Source: Pseudoflavonifractor_A sp022772585 (GTDB lineage Bacteria > Bacillota > Clostridia > Oscillospirales > Oscillospiraceae). From it: DNA of 64,000 nt. The translations under genes were made by a program, and so were the position numbers. Shown one piece after another: positions 41,071-49,433 of the stretch (positions within the stretch are counted from its first letter, which is position 1; each line of letters starts with the position of its first letter). The notes under the pieces were generated by a model. The model was given only the letters and a program-made list of their open reading frames with translations, was not told the DNA's origin and searched no databases. The stretch spans positions 1 to 64,000 of the forward strand of contig NZ_JBQHUB010000005.1 in the NCBI RefSeq assembly GCF_052065415.1, read 5' to 3'.

Positions 41071-42285
41071 CTGTCCTGGTTCACCGATTCCTTCAAAGAG
41101 TTTCTCCGCAAGGGCGACCTGGTGCTGCTCTCCCTGTGCCTGGCCGCCAGCGGTTTCGGGCTGGTGCTGATCTACAGCGCCACCCGCTATCTGGACAGCA
41201 ACCGCAGCGTCATCATTCAGACCGTCGCCATCTTTCTGGGCGTGCTGGTCTATATCGCCATGTCCTCGGTGGACATTGAGCTCTTCGTGGACCGCTCCTG
41301 GAAGCTGCTGCTGGCCTTCAACCTGCTCTTCGTCCTCTCCACCCGGGTCCCCGGCCTGGGGGTCAGCCGGGGCGGCAACCTGAGCTGGATCCATATCCCC
41401 GGCTTCCCGGTGGACATCCAGCCCGCTGAGATCGTCAAGCTCACCTTTATCCTGCTGCTCTCCTGGCAATGCGCCCGCCTGCAGGAGCGGGGGAAGAACA
41501 TCAGCAGCATCCCCTCCGTCCTGCAATTGGGGGGCCACCTGCTGCTCATGTGCGGGGCCATCGCGGTGGCATCAGGGGATTTCGGTATGCTCCTGACTTA
41601 TCTGCTCATCTTCGTGTTCATCCTCTGGGTAGCCGGGGTGAAGAAGCGCTGGTTCCTGCTGGGACTGGGCGGCGCGGCGGGCGGCGTGGGTCTGGTAGCC
41701 TGGCTCTTCACCCACTCGCAGCAGTTCCATGACCGCTTCAGCTACATTCTTCTCCGCTTCACCGTTGTGATCGACCATCTGCTGGGCAATCCGGACACCA
41801 TCCAGGAGCAGACTCTGGGCAAGGGCATGCAGCAGAGCCGCAGCATCCTGGCCATCGGCAGCGGCCAGCTCACCGGCCACGGCTATCTGCAGGGGATCCA
41901 GACCCAGAGCTCCTCCAACTGGGCGCTGAACGCCCGCTCCACCGATGAGATCTTCGCCGTCTGCGGTGAGGAATTCGGTCTCATCGGCTGTGTGCTTCTC
42001 CTCCTGCTGCTGGGGGCCATCATCCTGCGGTGCGTCTGGGTGGCCCGGCGGGCCTGCAGTCCCCAGTCGGCCTATCTGGTGATGGGCTACGCCGGGATGC
42101 TGCTGGCCCAGGTGGGGGTCAATGTGGCCATGTGCCTGTATATCTTCCCGGTGGTGGGCCTGACGCTGCCCTTCATCAGCTACGGCGGCTCCTCCATCAT
42201 CACCATGTATGCCGCCATGGGCATGGTCTCCAGCGTCAAGATGCGCTCCCTGCCCAGCTGGCTGCGGGACCGCAGCAAATTATAG
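41071..42285 (+). CDS. FtsW/RodA/SpoVE-family SEDS protein, apparent CTG start
   Basis: A 404-residue polytopic membrane protein of the SEDS family, the glycan polymerases of cell elongation, division or sporulation. About ten helices are visible, with the family signatures FPVDIQPAEIVKLTFILLL, STDEIFAVCGEEFGLIG and LTLPFISYGGSS. The frame has no ATG, GTG or TTG upstream of GTG 41122, and that GTG has no ribosome site. CTG 41071 lies 8 bases after AAAGGAGG and adds a sensible cytoplasmic N-terminus SWFTDSFKEFLRKGD before the first helix. Whether it is FtsW, RodA or SpoVE is not certain; the large extracytoplasmic loop fits RodA-like members. Confidence 0.88.
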   Translation: MSWFTDSFKEFLRKGDLVLLSLCLAASGFGLVLIYSATRYLDSNRSVIIQTVAIFLGVLVYIAMSSVDIELFVDRSWKLLLAFNLLFVLSTRVPGLGVSRGGNLSWIHIPGFPVDIQPAEIVKLTFILLLSWQCARLQERGKNISSIPSVLQLGGHLLLMCGAIAVASGDFGMLLTYLLIFVFILWVAGVKKRWFLLGLGGAAGGVGLVAWLFTHSQQFHDRFSYILLRFTVVIDHLLGNPDTIQEQTLGKGMQQSRSILAIGSGQLTGHGYLQGIQTQSSSNWALNARSTDEIFAVCGEEFGLIGCVLLLLLLGAIILRCVWVARRACSPQSAYLVMGYAGMLLAQVGVNVAMCLYIFPVVGLTLPFISYGGSSIITMYAAMGMVSSVKMRSLPSWLRDRSKL

Positions 42286-42300
42286 CAAAACGTCCGAATA

Positions 42301-42356
42301 ACCTCCTTGCTTTGGTACAGACTATGGGTACTCCCATTTTTACCAGACAAGGAGGT
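42301..42356 (+). promoter_or_regulatory. Nested hairpin sequestering the Shine-Dalgarno of the SLH gene
   Basis: Three perfectly nested helices occur: ACCTCCTTG (42301-42309) with CAAGGAGGT (42348-42356), TGGTA (42313-42317) with TACCA (42341-42345), and ATGGG (42324-42328) with CCCAT (42333-42337) around loop TACT. The whole ribosome site AAGGAGG (42349-42355) is inside the outer helix. A CTTTTCTTT tail follows, so the same structure could act as a terminator of the upstream gene. Confidence 0.65.
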
Positions 42357-42363
42357 CTTTTCT

Positions 42364-43701
42364 TTGAAACGAAACCCTTCTCCCCGCCGTCTTCTGGCTT
42401 TGACGGCCCTGCTCGCCCTGACTCTGGCCGGCTCGCTGCCCGCCTCCGCCCTTCTGTTCGGTACGCAGAAGGCAGAGGCCGCCGGCGAGGCCACTGTGGC
42501 CGCCTTCGCCAAGAACGGCCTGCCCGGCGAGACCATCACCTTCTCCCAGGAGGACTTCCGGGTGGAGTCCGGCGGGGACGTGACGCTGGACTCGGTGGTC
42601 CTCTCCGCCCTCCCCGACCCGGCCGCCGGCATTCTCACCCTGGGCGATCAGCCGCTGAACGTGGGAGATTCCGTGGCCCGCAGTGCCCTCTCCGGCCTGC
42701 GGTTTCGGGCGGCTCAGTCCCCCGCGGCGCCCTCCTCCAGCTTCTCCTTCGCCCCCGTGTTCTCCAACGGCGTCTCCGGCCGGGAGGTGACGGTGGGGCT
42801 CTACCTGCTCTCAGAGGCCAACAGCGCGCCGGTGGCGGAAAATCTGGAGCTGAGCACCTATAAGAACACCGCTCTCACCGCCCGCTTCGCCGCCACCGAC
42901 CCGGAGGGCGACCTGCTCACCTATCAGCTGGTCAGCAAGCCTGCCCGGGGCGCCGTCACCATGCCCGGCGACGGGCAGGACACCTTTGTCTATACCCCCT
43001 ATGAAAACAAGACCGGGAAGGACTCCTTCACCTATGTGGCGGTGGACGCGGTAGGCAACACCTCCGCCCCGGCCACCGTCAAGATCCGGATCGAAAAGCC
43101 CTCCACCAAGGTCACCTACGCTGACCTGGACGGCGTGCCCGCCGCCAACGCCGCCATCCGCCTGGCCGAGAAGAACATTTTTGTGGGCGAGTGTATGGGC
43201 GGCCAGTATTTCTTCCAGCCCGACCTGCCGGTGACCCGGGCCCAGTTCGTGGCCATGCTGATGGACACCGCCGGTATGGAGACCCTGGAGGACGTGACCA
43301 CCACCGGCTTTGCCGATGATACCTCCATCCCCGGCTGGGCCAGGCCCTACGTGGCCTCCGCCCTGAAAAACGGGCTGGTCCAGGGTACTCTGGCCTCCGA
43401 TGGCCAGGTGGTCTTTCAGCCGGCCAGCATCATCACCCGGGCCGAGGCCAGCGTGCTCCTCAACCGGGTGCTCCGGGTCACCGACGTGGCCCAACCCACC
43501 TTCGGCGTGGACCTGAGCGGCGTCCCCGACTGGGCTGTGCAGCCCGCCGCCAATCTGGAGAGCTGCGGCGTGCTCCAGGCGGACGGGAACGGCTCCCTGG
43601 GCCTGTCCAGCACCCTCACCCGGGCCGAGGCCGCCGAGCTCCTCTCCGGTGCGCTGGACGTGCTGGAGAGCCGGGAGAGCGGCAGCTGGTTCCCCTGGTG
43701 A
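42364..43701 (+). CDS. Secreted SLH-domain surface protein
   Basis: A 445-residue exported protein. The start is TTG at 42364, with AAGGAGG 8 bases upstream. The signal peptide has a basic start (KRNPSPRR) and a hydrophobic core LLALTALLALTLAGSLPASA. The middle holds cadherin/Big-like beta domains (SAPVAENLELSTYKNTALTA, DPEGDLLTYQLVSKPARGAV, KDSFTYVAVDAVGNTS). The C-terminal 170 residues carry about three S-layer homology repeats (VTRAQFVAMLMDTAG, ITRAEASVLLNRVL, LTRAEAAELLSGAL) that bind pyruvylated secondary wall polymers. It probably attaches to the cell surface. Its leader is strongly structured. Confidence 0.88.
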   Translation: MKRNPSPRRLLALTALLALTLAGSLPASALLFGTQKAEAAGEATVAAFAKNGLPGETITFSQEDFRVESGGDVTLDSVVLSALPDPAAGILTLGDQPLNVGDSVARSALSGLRFRAAQSPAAPSSSFSFAPVFSNGVSGREVTVGLYLLSEANSAPVAENLELSTYKNTALTARFAATDPEGDLLTYQLVSKPARGAVTMPGDGQDTFVYTPYENKTGKDSFTYVAVDAVGNTSAPATVKIRIEKPSTKVTYADLDGVPAANAAIRLAEKNIFVGECMGGQYFFQPDLPVTRAQFVAMLMDTAGMETLEDVTTTGFADDTSIPGWARPYVASALKNGLVQGTLASDGQVVFQPASIITRAEASVLLNRVLRVTDVAQPTFGVDLSGVPDWAVQPAANLESCGVLQADGNGSLGLSSTLTRAEAAELLSGALDVLESRESGSWFPW

Positions 43702-43710
43702 CCTCATAAC

Positions 43711-43749
43711 AGAAGGGCGCATCCATAAAACGGACGCGCCCTTCTCTCT
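43711..43749. terminator. Bidirectional terminator between the SLH gene and rqcH
   Basis: A 10-bp perfect outer stem (43711-43720 with 43736-43745) extends inward with one bulge and lies between convergent genes. Confidence 0.8.
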
Positions 43750-43793
43750 GTCAAAAAGGAAAGCTCCCGCGCTGCATACAAGCGCCGGCGGCG

Positions 43794-45518
43794 CTACTTT
43801 ACCCGCAACCGCCGGGCCAGCTCCCCGTCCGGGTCCACGTAGGCGGTCTGATACGTGGTGTAGATCACCATGCCCGGCCGGGCCCCGGCAGGCTTTTTCA
43901 CGTACTTCACCGGCGTGTAGTCCACCGGCACCTTTTTGCTCTCTCTGGCCTGGGAGTAGTAAGCCGCCAGCGCCGCCGCCTCCTGAAGGCTCCGGGCGTC
44001 GGGGTCCTCGCCCCCGGTCCAGAGGATGACATGGGAACCATGGATCTTCTGGGTATGGAACCAGATGTCCCCCCGGGAGGCCATCCGGGTGGTGAGCTGG
44101 TCATTCTGGCTGTTGTTCTTGCCCACCGAGATACGCAGCCCGGAGGAGGACCGGAACTCCATGGGCTTTCCGCTCAGCCGCTTTTCCCGCTTGGCGGCGG
44201 TCTTTTGCCGGCGGAGGTAGCCCGTGTCGGTGAGCTCCTGGCGGATCTCCTGCAGGTCCCGCTCCCCCTCGGCCAAAGCGATGCTCTCCAGCACGCTGTT
44301 GAGGTACTCCAGCTCCTTTTCGCCCTTTTCGATCTGAATGGTGAGCATCTTCTCCGCCGTCTTGGCCCGGTTGTAGTTCTTATAATACTTGGCCGCGTTC
44401 TGCTGAGGATAGAGCAGCGGGTCCAGCTTGATCTCGATCTCCCGGCACTCCGGGTCGTAGAAGTCCACCGCCCGCAGCACCTCCATCCCCCGCTCCATCA
44501 CATGGAGGTTGGAGGTCAGGATGTCCCCCAGCTCCCGCAGCCGCTCCCGGTCAAAGGTGGCCTCCAGCTCCCGCTCCTGATTGGCCAGCTTCCGTGCCAC
44601 CCGGTCCCGGGCGTTGGTCACCGAGCGGATCAGGTCCTGCCCCCGCTGACGGGTACGCTCGGCCTGGTCCCGGACCTCATAGAAGCCGTCCAGCAGCTCA
44701 GAGAAGGACTCGCACCGGCGGCACTCGGTCTCCGGGCCGTACTGGAGGATGGGCAGGAAGGTGAAATCCACCGGCTTGTCCTCCCGGAGCAGCAGATACG
44801 GTGCAAAGCGTTTTTCCTTTACATTATTTCGGAGCTTGTCCAGCTCTTCCGCCAGGCGGCCGCTCTGCTCCTCCGAACGGAACACCAGCTCCCGGGCGAT
44901 CAGGGGAGACAGGCCGGTAAAGCCGTCCAGCAGCACTTTTTCCAGGGATTTTCCCATGGGATTGGCCAGAACGGCAGCCCGCTCCTCCTGCGTACATGTA
45001 AAGGGATTAAGCTTGTCGGGTGCAGGAGGCAGCCGGTAGAACATGCCGGGCAGCACCTGCCGCCGGGACGACATGTCTCCGTCCACCCGGCGCAGGCAGT
45101 CCACGATGCGCCCGTCGGCGTCCAGCAGGATCAGGTTGGCCCGGCGGCCCATGCACTCCAGCACCAGGCGGCGCTCCACCCGGTCCCCCAGCTCGTCGAT
45201 GGTCTCCAGCCGGAAGTCCACCAGCCGCTCCATGGGAGGCTGGGTGATGTCCAGAATGCGCCCGCCAATCAGGTGCTTGCGCAGCAGCATACAGAACATG
45301 GGAGGCGTGCCCGGATTCTCCCGGGAGAGTTCAGTGAGCTGGGCCCGGGGCTGGCTGGGGCTGGCCGAGAGCAGCAGCTTCACGTTGCCCGCGGCGCCGC
45401 GGACATGGAGCACCACATCGTCCCGCCCGGGCTGATAGATCTTGTCGATTTTGCCGCCCAGCAGGGCGGCGCGCAGCTCCTCCACCAGAGCGGAGAGGCA
45501 GATCGCGTCCAGAGGCAT
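43794..45518 (-). CDS. rqcH: Ribosome quality-control protein RqcH (NFACT family)
   Basis: A 574-residue NFACT protein that binds stalled 50S-peptidyl-tRNA complexes and recruits Ala-tRNA to add C-terminal alanine tails. The N-terminal NFACT-N domain begins MPLDAICLSALVEELRAALL and includes the conserved PRAQLTE and CMLLRKHL stretches. A long coiled coil (about 285-435) follows, then the NFACT-R domain with RGDIWFHTQKIHGSHVIL and the C-terminal GMVIYTTYQTAYVDP. Older annotations call this family fibronectin-binding protein. It lies 3 bases after mrnC. Confidence 0.93.
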   Translation of the reverse strand: MPLDAICLSALVEELRAALLGGKIDKIYQPGRDDVVLHVRGAAGNVKLLLSASPSQPRAQLTELSRENPGTPPMFCMLLRKHLIGGRILDITQPPMERLVDFRLETIDELGDRVERRLVLECMGRRANLILLDADGRIVDCLRRVDGDMSSRRQVLPGMFYRLPPAPDKLNPFTCTQEERAAVLANPMGKSLEKVLLDGFTGLSPLIARELVFRSEEQSGRLAEELDKLRNNVKEKRFAPYLLLREDKPVDFTFLPILQYGPETECRRCESFSELLDGFYEVRDQAERTRQRGQDLIRSVTNARDRVARKLANQERELEATFDRERLRELGDILTSNLHVMERGMEVLRAVDFYDPECREIEIKLDPLLYPQQNAAKYYKNYNRAKTAEKMLTIQIEKGEKELEYLNSVLESIALAEGERDLQEIRQELTDTGYLRRQKTAAKREKRLSGKPMEFRSSSGLRISVGKNNSQNDQLTTRMASRGDIWFHTQKIHGSHVILWTGGEDPDARSLQEAAALAAYYSQARESKKVPVDYTPVKYVKKPAGARPGMVIYTTYQTAYVDPDGELARRLRVK

Positions 45519-45521
45519 GGC

Positions 45522-45920
45522 TTATTCCTCCATCATCTGTTCAAAGAGCTGGTTGAGCCGGCCGGTCTCCCCCCGCAGGTAGAGCCAGCCGAACAGGCAC
45601 TCCACCGCCGTGGCGGTCTGGTACTCCGCCCGGCTGGCATTCTGGGGCACCGAATGGGGGCTGGTGTTGCGGCCCCGGCGGAACACGCCGCTCTCCTCCT
45701 CCGTCAGCAGGGGCAGGATGCGCTCGGCGGCCCTGGCCTGGGCAGGGGCGGCCACATAGCGGACGGTGGCCTTGTGCAGGCCCCGGGCGCTGGCCTTGCC
45801 GTGGAGGCAGAGCCAGGCGCGCACCATGACCTCAAAGACGGCGTCCCCCAGGTGGGCCAGTCCCAGATTGCTGATGCCGGCGATCTGATCCGGGCCGGCG
45901 TTCAGGTGAAAATAGTCCAT
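45522..45920 (-). CDS. mrnC: Mini-ribonuclease III
   Basis: A 132-residue RNase III-like protein without a double-stranded-RNA-binding domain, which in B. subtilis matures the ends of 23S rRNA. The catalytic signature is LAHLGDAVFEVMVR (21-34), with the acidic residues of the RNase III fold, and a second acidic site lies near the C-terminus (EYQTATAVECLFGWLYL). ATG 45920 has AAGGAG 8 bases upstream, so a ten-residue extension upstream was rejected. It lies between the methyltransferase and rqcH on one transcript. Confidence 0.93.
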   Translation of the reverse strand: MDYFHLNAGPDQIAGISNLGLAHLGDAVFEVMVRAWLCLHGKASARGLHKATVRYVAAPAQARAAERILPLLTEEESGVFRRGRNTSPHSVPQNASRAEYQTATAVECLFGWLYLRGETGRLNQLFEQMMEE

Positions 45921-45946
45921 AGTCGTTTCTCCTTGTAAGCTTGGGG

Positions 45947-47176
45947 TCAAACTACCTGGAACAGGTAGAATTTCAGATAGCTGGTCTCGGGCACGTTCCA
46001 GAGGATGGGGTGGTCCGGGGCCTGCTGGCGGGCCTCGATCTGCCGCAGGCCCACCCCCGCGTCGGCCGCCGCCGAACGGAGCATCCGCACAAAGCGCTCC
46101 TCACTCATAAAATGGGAGCAGGAGCAGGTGGCCAGATATCCGCCCCGGGGCAGCAGCTTCATGGCCCGGTAGTTGATCTCCTTGTACCCCCGGGCCGCGG
46201 CCTCGATGGTCCTGCGGCTCTTGGTGAAGGCCGGTGGGTCCAGGATGATGAGGTCGTAGGGATGCCCTCCCTTCCGCTCCAGCTCGGGCAGCAGGTCGAA
46301 CACGTCGGCGGCCAGGAAGCTCATCCGCTCCTCCAGGCCGTTGCGCCGGGCGTTCTCCCTCGCCATGTCCACCGCCGCCTGGGACACGTCCACGGCGGTG
46401 ACGTGCTCCGCGCCTCCCATGGCTGCGTTGAGGGCGAAGGACCCGGTGTGGGTGAAGCAATCCAGCACCCGCTTGCCCCGGGCGATGGCGGCCACCGCCC
46501 GGCGGTTGTACTTCTGGTCCAGGAAGAAACCGGTCTTTTGGCCGTTCTCCACGTCCACCGCATAGGAGACGCCGTTCTCCACGATGGTGGTAAGGGGGCT
46601 GTCCGGGGTGGGCAGTCCCTCCAGCGGGAACCAGCCCTTCCCCTCGCTGAGGCCCTCATGGGCCCGGATGGCCACGTCGTTGCGCTCATAGATGCCCCGG
46701 ATGACCGCTCCGTCCTCCCGCAGTACCTTGCAGAGCAGGGGGAAGAGCATGGGCTTGCGCTTTTCCATGCCCAGGGACAGGGTCTGGGTCACCAGCAGGT
46801 CGTGGAAGCGGTCCACCGTCAGCCCCGGGAAGGTGTCGGCCTCGCCGAAAATGATGCGGCAGCAGTCCGCATCCTCCCCCATCACCGTTTTGCGGTACTC
46901 CCAGGCGTAGCGGATCCGCCGCTCCCAGAAGGCCTCGTCAAATTTATCGTTGGCGTTGCGGGAGATGAGCCGCACCCGGATCCTGGACTGCTCGCTGACA
47001 AAGCCGGTGCCCAGGTAGCGGCCCTTCCCACTGACCACGTCCACCAGACCGCCGTTTTCATAGGCCCCCTCTATGGATACGATCTCGCCATCATAGACCC
47101 AGGGATGTCCCCCCACGATGGCCCGCTCGCCCTTGGGCGTCACGGTGAAGCGCGCAAATGCCCGTTCCTGTTTCAT
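45947..47176 (-). CDS. Class I rRNA methyltransferase, RlmI-like with PUA domain
   Basis: A 409-residue protein. Residues about 6-80 are a PUA-like RNA-binding domain (VTPKGERAIVGGHPWVYDGE). A central domain follows, containing GQKTGFFLDQKYNR, and then a Rossmann methyltransferase domain with VLDCFTHTGSFAL, AVDVSQAA and motif IV DPPAFTKS, plus the catalytic-region cysteines in LATCSCSHF. This is the architecture of RlmI-type 23S rRNA m5C methyltransferases, but the exact base is inference. ATG 47176 has AGGAGAGAG upstream; the frame is open 20 codons further but without a ribosome site. It starts the methyltransferase-mrnC-rqcH unit. Confidence 0.9.
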   Translation of the reverse strand: MKQERAFARFTVTPKGERAIVGGHPWVYDGEIVSIEGAYENGGLVDVVSGKGRYLGTGFVSEQSRIRVRLISRNANDKFDEAFWERRIRYAWEYRKTVMGEDADCCRIIFGEADTFPGLTVDRFHDLLVTQTLSLGMEKRKPMLFPLLCKVLREDGAVIRGIYERNDVAIRAHEGLSEGKGWFPLEGLPTPDSPLTTIVENGVSYAVDVENGQKTGFFLDQKYNRRAVAAIARGKRVLDCFTHTGSFALNAAMGGAEHVTAVDVSQAAVDMARENARRNGLEERMSFLAADVFDLLPELERKGGHPYDLIILDPPAFTKSRRTIEAAARGYKEINYRAMKLLPRGGYLATCSCSHFMSEERFVRMLRSAAADAGVGLRQIEARQQAPDHPILWNVPETSYLKFYLFQVV

Positions 47177-47298
47177 ATATCTCTCTCCTGTCACGCCGAA
47201 TCGGTATGAAGCGGCTGCGTACCGCTCATAATACACCTGTAAGAACAGTTAAGTATACCGCAAAATCCGCTGAAACACAACCGGAAAGGATGACTGCT

Positions 47299-47922
47299 AT
47301 GGAATTGCGCTATCCCTACACCCTTCCCCCGCTGCCCTACGGGTATGACAGCCTCGTCCCCTATATCGGGGAGGAGACTCTCCACTTCCACCACGACAAG
47401 CACCTTCAGACCTACGTGGACAACCTGAATAAAGCCCTTCAGGACTGCGAGAGCTGTCAGGCCAAAACGCTGGAAGAACTGCTGAGGGATCTGGACGCCC
47501 TGCCCGAGCACAAGCGCACCCCCATACGCAACAACGGTGGCGGGGTATACAACCACATCCTCTATTTCAACTGCCTCTCCCCCCAGGGCGGCGGCCGGCC
47601 GGAGGGCGGTCTGGGCCTTGCCCTGGAGCGGGCCTTCGGCTCCTTTGAACAGTGGCGCGCCGACATGAAGAACGCCGCCCTGGGCGTGTTCGGCTCGGGC
47701 TATGCCTGGCTGGCCGTCGCCCCCGGCCGGAAGCTCACCGTGGTCCAGACCGCCAATCAGGACTGCCCGCTGACCCAGGGACTTTACCCCCTGCTCTGCG
47801 TTGACGTGTGGGAGCACGCCTATTATCTGGACGTCCGCAACCGCCGGGCCGAATACGTGGACAATTGGTTCAACGTGATCAACTGGCCCTTTGTGGAGCG
47901 GCGGTACGAGCTCTCCCGCTGA
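47299..47922 (+). CDS. sodA: Superoxide dismutase (Fe/Mn family)
   Basis: A 207-residue enzyme converting superoxide to oxygen and peroxide. All four metal ligands are present: H31 in FHHDKH, H86 in YNHILYF, and D169 and H173 in the signature DVWEHAYY. The outer-sphere region reads GSGYAWLAV, and Fe versus Mn preference is not decidable. ATG 47299 was chosen over ATG 47290 because GGAAAGGA ends just before the earlier codon. Length is normal. In an anaerobe it serves oxygen tolerance. It ends at a long stem-loop terminator. Confidence 0.95.
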   Translation: MELRYPYTLPPLPYGYDSLVPYIGEETLHFHHDKHLQTYVDNLNKALQDCESCQAKTLEELLRDLDALPEHKRTPIRNNGGGVYNHILYFNCLSPQGGGRPEGGLGLALERAFGSFEQWRADMKNAALGVFGSGYAWLAVAPGRKLTVVQTANQDCPLTQGLYPLLCVDVWEHAYYLDVRNRRAEYVDNWFNVINWPFVERRYELSR

Positions 47923-47928
47923 CCTGCG

Positions 47929-47988
47929 CCGCCGGGAGCAAGATTTCCCCGCTGAGATGACAGTTTCCCGCTCCCGGCGGGATTTTTA
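47929..47988 (+). terminator. sod terminator with long loop
   Basis: An 11-bp perfect GC stem (47929-47939 with 47970-47980) has a 30-base loop and is followed by GATTTTTA. Confidence 0.8.
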
Positions 47989-47989
47989 C

Positions 47990-48018
47990 TTGCATTCCGT
48001 CTCAAACTGTGTTATAAA
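47990..48018 (+). promoter_or_regulatory. pheST promoter
   Basis: TTGCAT (47990-47995), 17-base spacer, TATAAA (48013-48018), immediately after the sod terminator. Confidence 0.75.
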
Positions 48019-48025
48019 TAAATTT

Positions 48026-48256
48026 ACATGCAAAGAAGGGGAAAATAGCGGTTTTCGACCCGTCAGAGATCGTCCGTCACCGGCTGAAAGCGGGCGTAGG
48101 CGTCCTGCCGCTTGGTTCGCCCCGGAGCGGCCCTGGAGACAGGGACGGATGGCCCCACGTTACCGGGGCAAAAGTGCCCGCGCCGCGCGCGGGAATGCGG
48201 GTGGTACCGCGGAAGGCTTGCCTTTCGTCCCAGACACGGGACGGGGGGCTTTTTCT
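48026..48256 (+). promoter_or_regulatory. T-box leader (tRNA-Phe sensing) of pheST
   Basis: The hallmark T-box sequence GGGTGGTACCGCG is at 48199-48211. Stem I upstream carries an AGAGAT motif near 48064 and a phenylalanine specifier codon TTC at 48116-48118, followed by GGAGC. The terminator stem CGTCCC/GGGACG (48226-48231 with 48238-48243) ends in CTTTTTCTTTT, and its left arm can alternatively join the antiterminator with the T-box bulge. Uncharged tRNA-Phe would stabilise antitermination and raise pheST expression. Confidence 0.93.
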
Positions 48257-48302
48257 TTTGTCCCGGAGAATTCATTTACAAATGCTTAAAGGAGCGTACG
48301 AT

Positions 48303-49328
48303 ATGAAAGAGAAACTGGAACAGATCCGCGCCGAAGCGCTCTCCGCCTTCGCGGAGAGCCGCACCGCCCAGGAGCTGGACGCCCTGCGGGTCAAGTATCT
48401 GGGCAAGAAGGGCGAGCTCACCGCCGTTCTGAAGATGATGGGCAAGCTCTCCGCCGAGGAGCGCCCCGTCATCGGCCAGCTGGCCAACGACGTGCGTGAG
48501 GCCCTCTCCTCCGCCCTGGAGGCCAGCCAGAAGGCCCTGGCCCAGGCCGCCCTGGAGCAGCAGCTGGAGTCCGAGGCCCTGGATGTGACCATCCCCGGCA
48601 AGGAGGTCAGGGCGGGCCACAAGCACCCCATGTACATTGCCCTGGACGAGATCAAGGACATCTTCGTGGGCATGGGCTTCACGGTGCTGGACGGCCCTGA
48701 GATCGAGCTGGCCACCTATAACTTTGACAAGCTCAACGCCGAGGAGGGCCACCCCTCCCGTGACTGGTCCGACACCTTCTATTTCGACGCCGACAGCCGG
48801 GTGATGCTCCGCTCCCAGACCTCCCCCATGCAGGTGCGGGCCATGGAGACCATGGAGCTGCCCATCCGCATCATCGCCCCCGGCCGCGTCTACCGCAAGG
48901 ACGAGGTGGACGCCACCCACTCCCCCATGTTCCACCAGGTGGAGGGCATGGTCATCGACAAGGGCGTCACCATGGCCGACCTGAAGGGCACTTTGAACAC
49001 CGTGATGGAAAAGCTCTACGGTGAGGGCACCGTCACCCGCTTCCGTCCCCACCACTTCCCCTTTACCGAGCCCTCCTGCGAGATGGACGTGCAGTGCCAC
49101 AAGTGCGGCGGCAAGGGCTGCCCCACCTGTAAGGGCGAGGGCTGGATCGAGGTGCTGGGCGCCGGCATGATCCACCCCAACGTGCTGCGGATGGCCGGTA
49201 TCGACCCGGAGGTCTACTCCGGCTGGGCCTTCGGCATGGGCCTGGAGCGCATGGCCATGCGCCGCTTCAAGATCGCCGACCTGCGCCTCATCTTTGAGAA
49301 CGACGTCCGCTTCCTGGAGCAGTTCTGA
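48303..49328 (+). CDS. pheS: Phenylalanine-tRNA ligase alpha subunit
   Basis: A 341-residue catalytic subunit of the heterotetrameric PheRS. After an N-terminal coiled coil (about 1-85), class II motif 2 reads RTxSP-like (RSQTSPMQVRAME) with GRVYRKDEVDATHSPMFHQVEG. Motif 3 is GWAFGMGLERMAM near the C-terminus. A CxxC pair lies in CHKCGGKGCPTCKGEG, a zinc-knuckle-like insertion found in some Clostridia. ATG 48303 was selected for AAGGAG upstream. The frame is open further 5', but that part is the T-box leader. Confidence 0.97.
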   Translation: MKEKLEQIRAEALSAFAESRTAQELDALRVKYLGKKGELTAVLKMMGKLSAEERPVIGQLANDVREALSSALEASQKALAQAALEQQLESEALDVTIPGKEVRAGHKHPMYIALDEIKDIFVGMGFTVLDGPEIELATYNFDKLNAEEGHPSRDWSDTFYFDADSRVMLRSQTSPMQVRAMETMELPIRIIAPGRVYRKDEVDATHSPMFHQVEGMVIDKGVTMADLKGTLNTVMEKLYGEGTVTRFRPHHFPFTEPSCEMDVQCHKCGGKGCPTCKGEGWIEVLGAGMIHPNVLRMAGIDPEVYSGWAFGMGLERMAMRRFKIADLRLIFENDVRFLEQF

Positions 49329-49433
49329 TCCCATCCGGACTGACTCAGCGCATTTTGCAGGGCCCCGCGGGGCCGTCCCTTCGCCGTCCCACGCAGGGGC
49401 CGCTCAAACAACGAAAACAAGGGAGTTTTATAT

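Noticed and set aside
47236..47250. Short palindrome CTGT-AAGA-ACAG upstream of the superoxide dismutase gene as a PerR or Fur site
   Set aside because: It does not match the PerR/Fur box (TTATAAT-type) and is only a 4-bp inverted repeat, so it was left unassigned.
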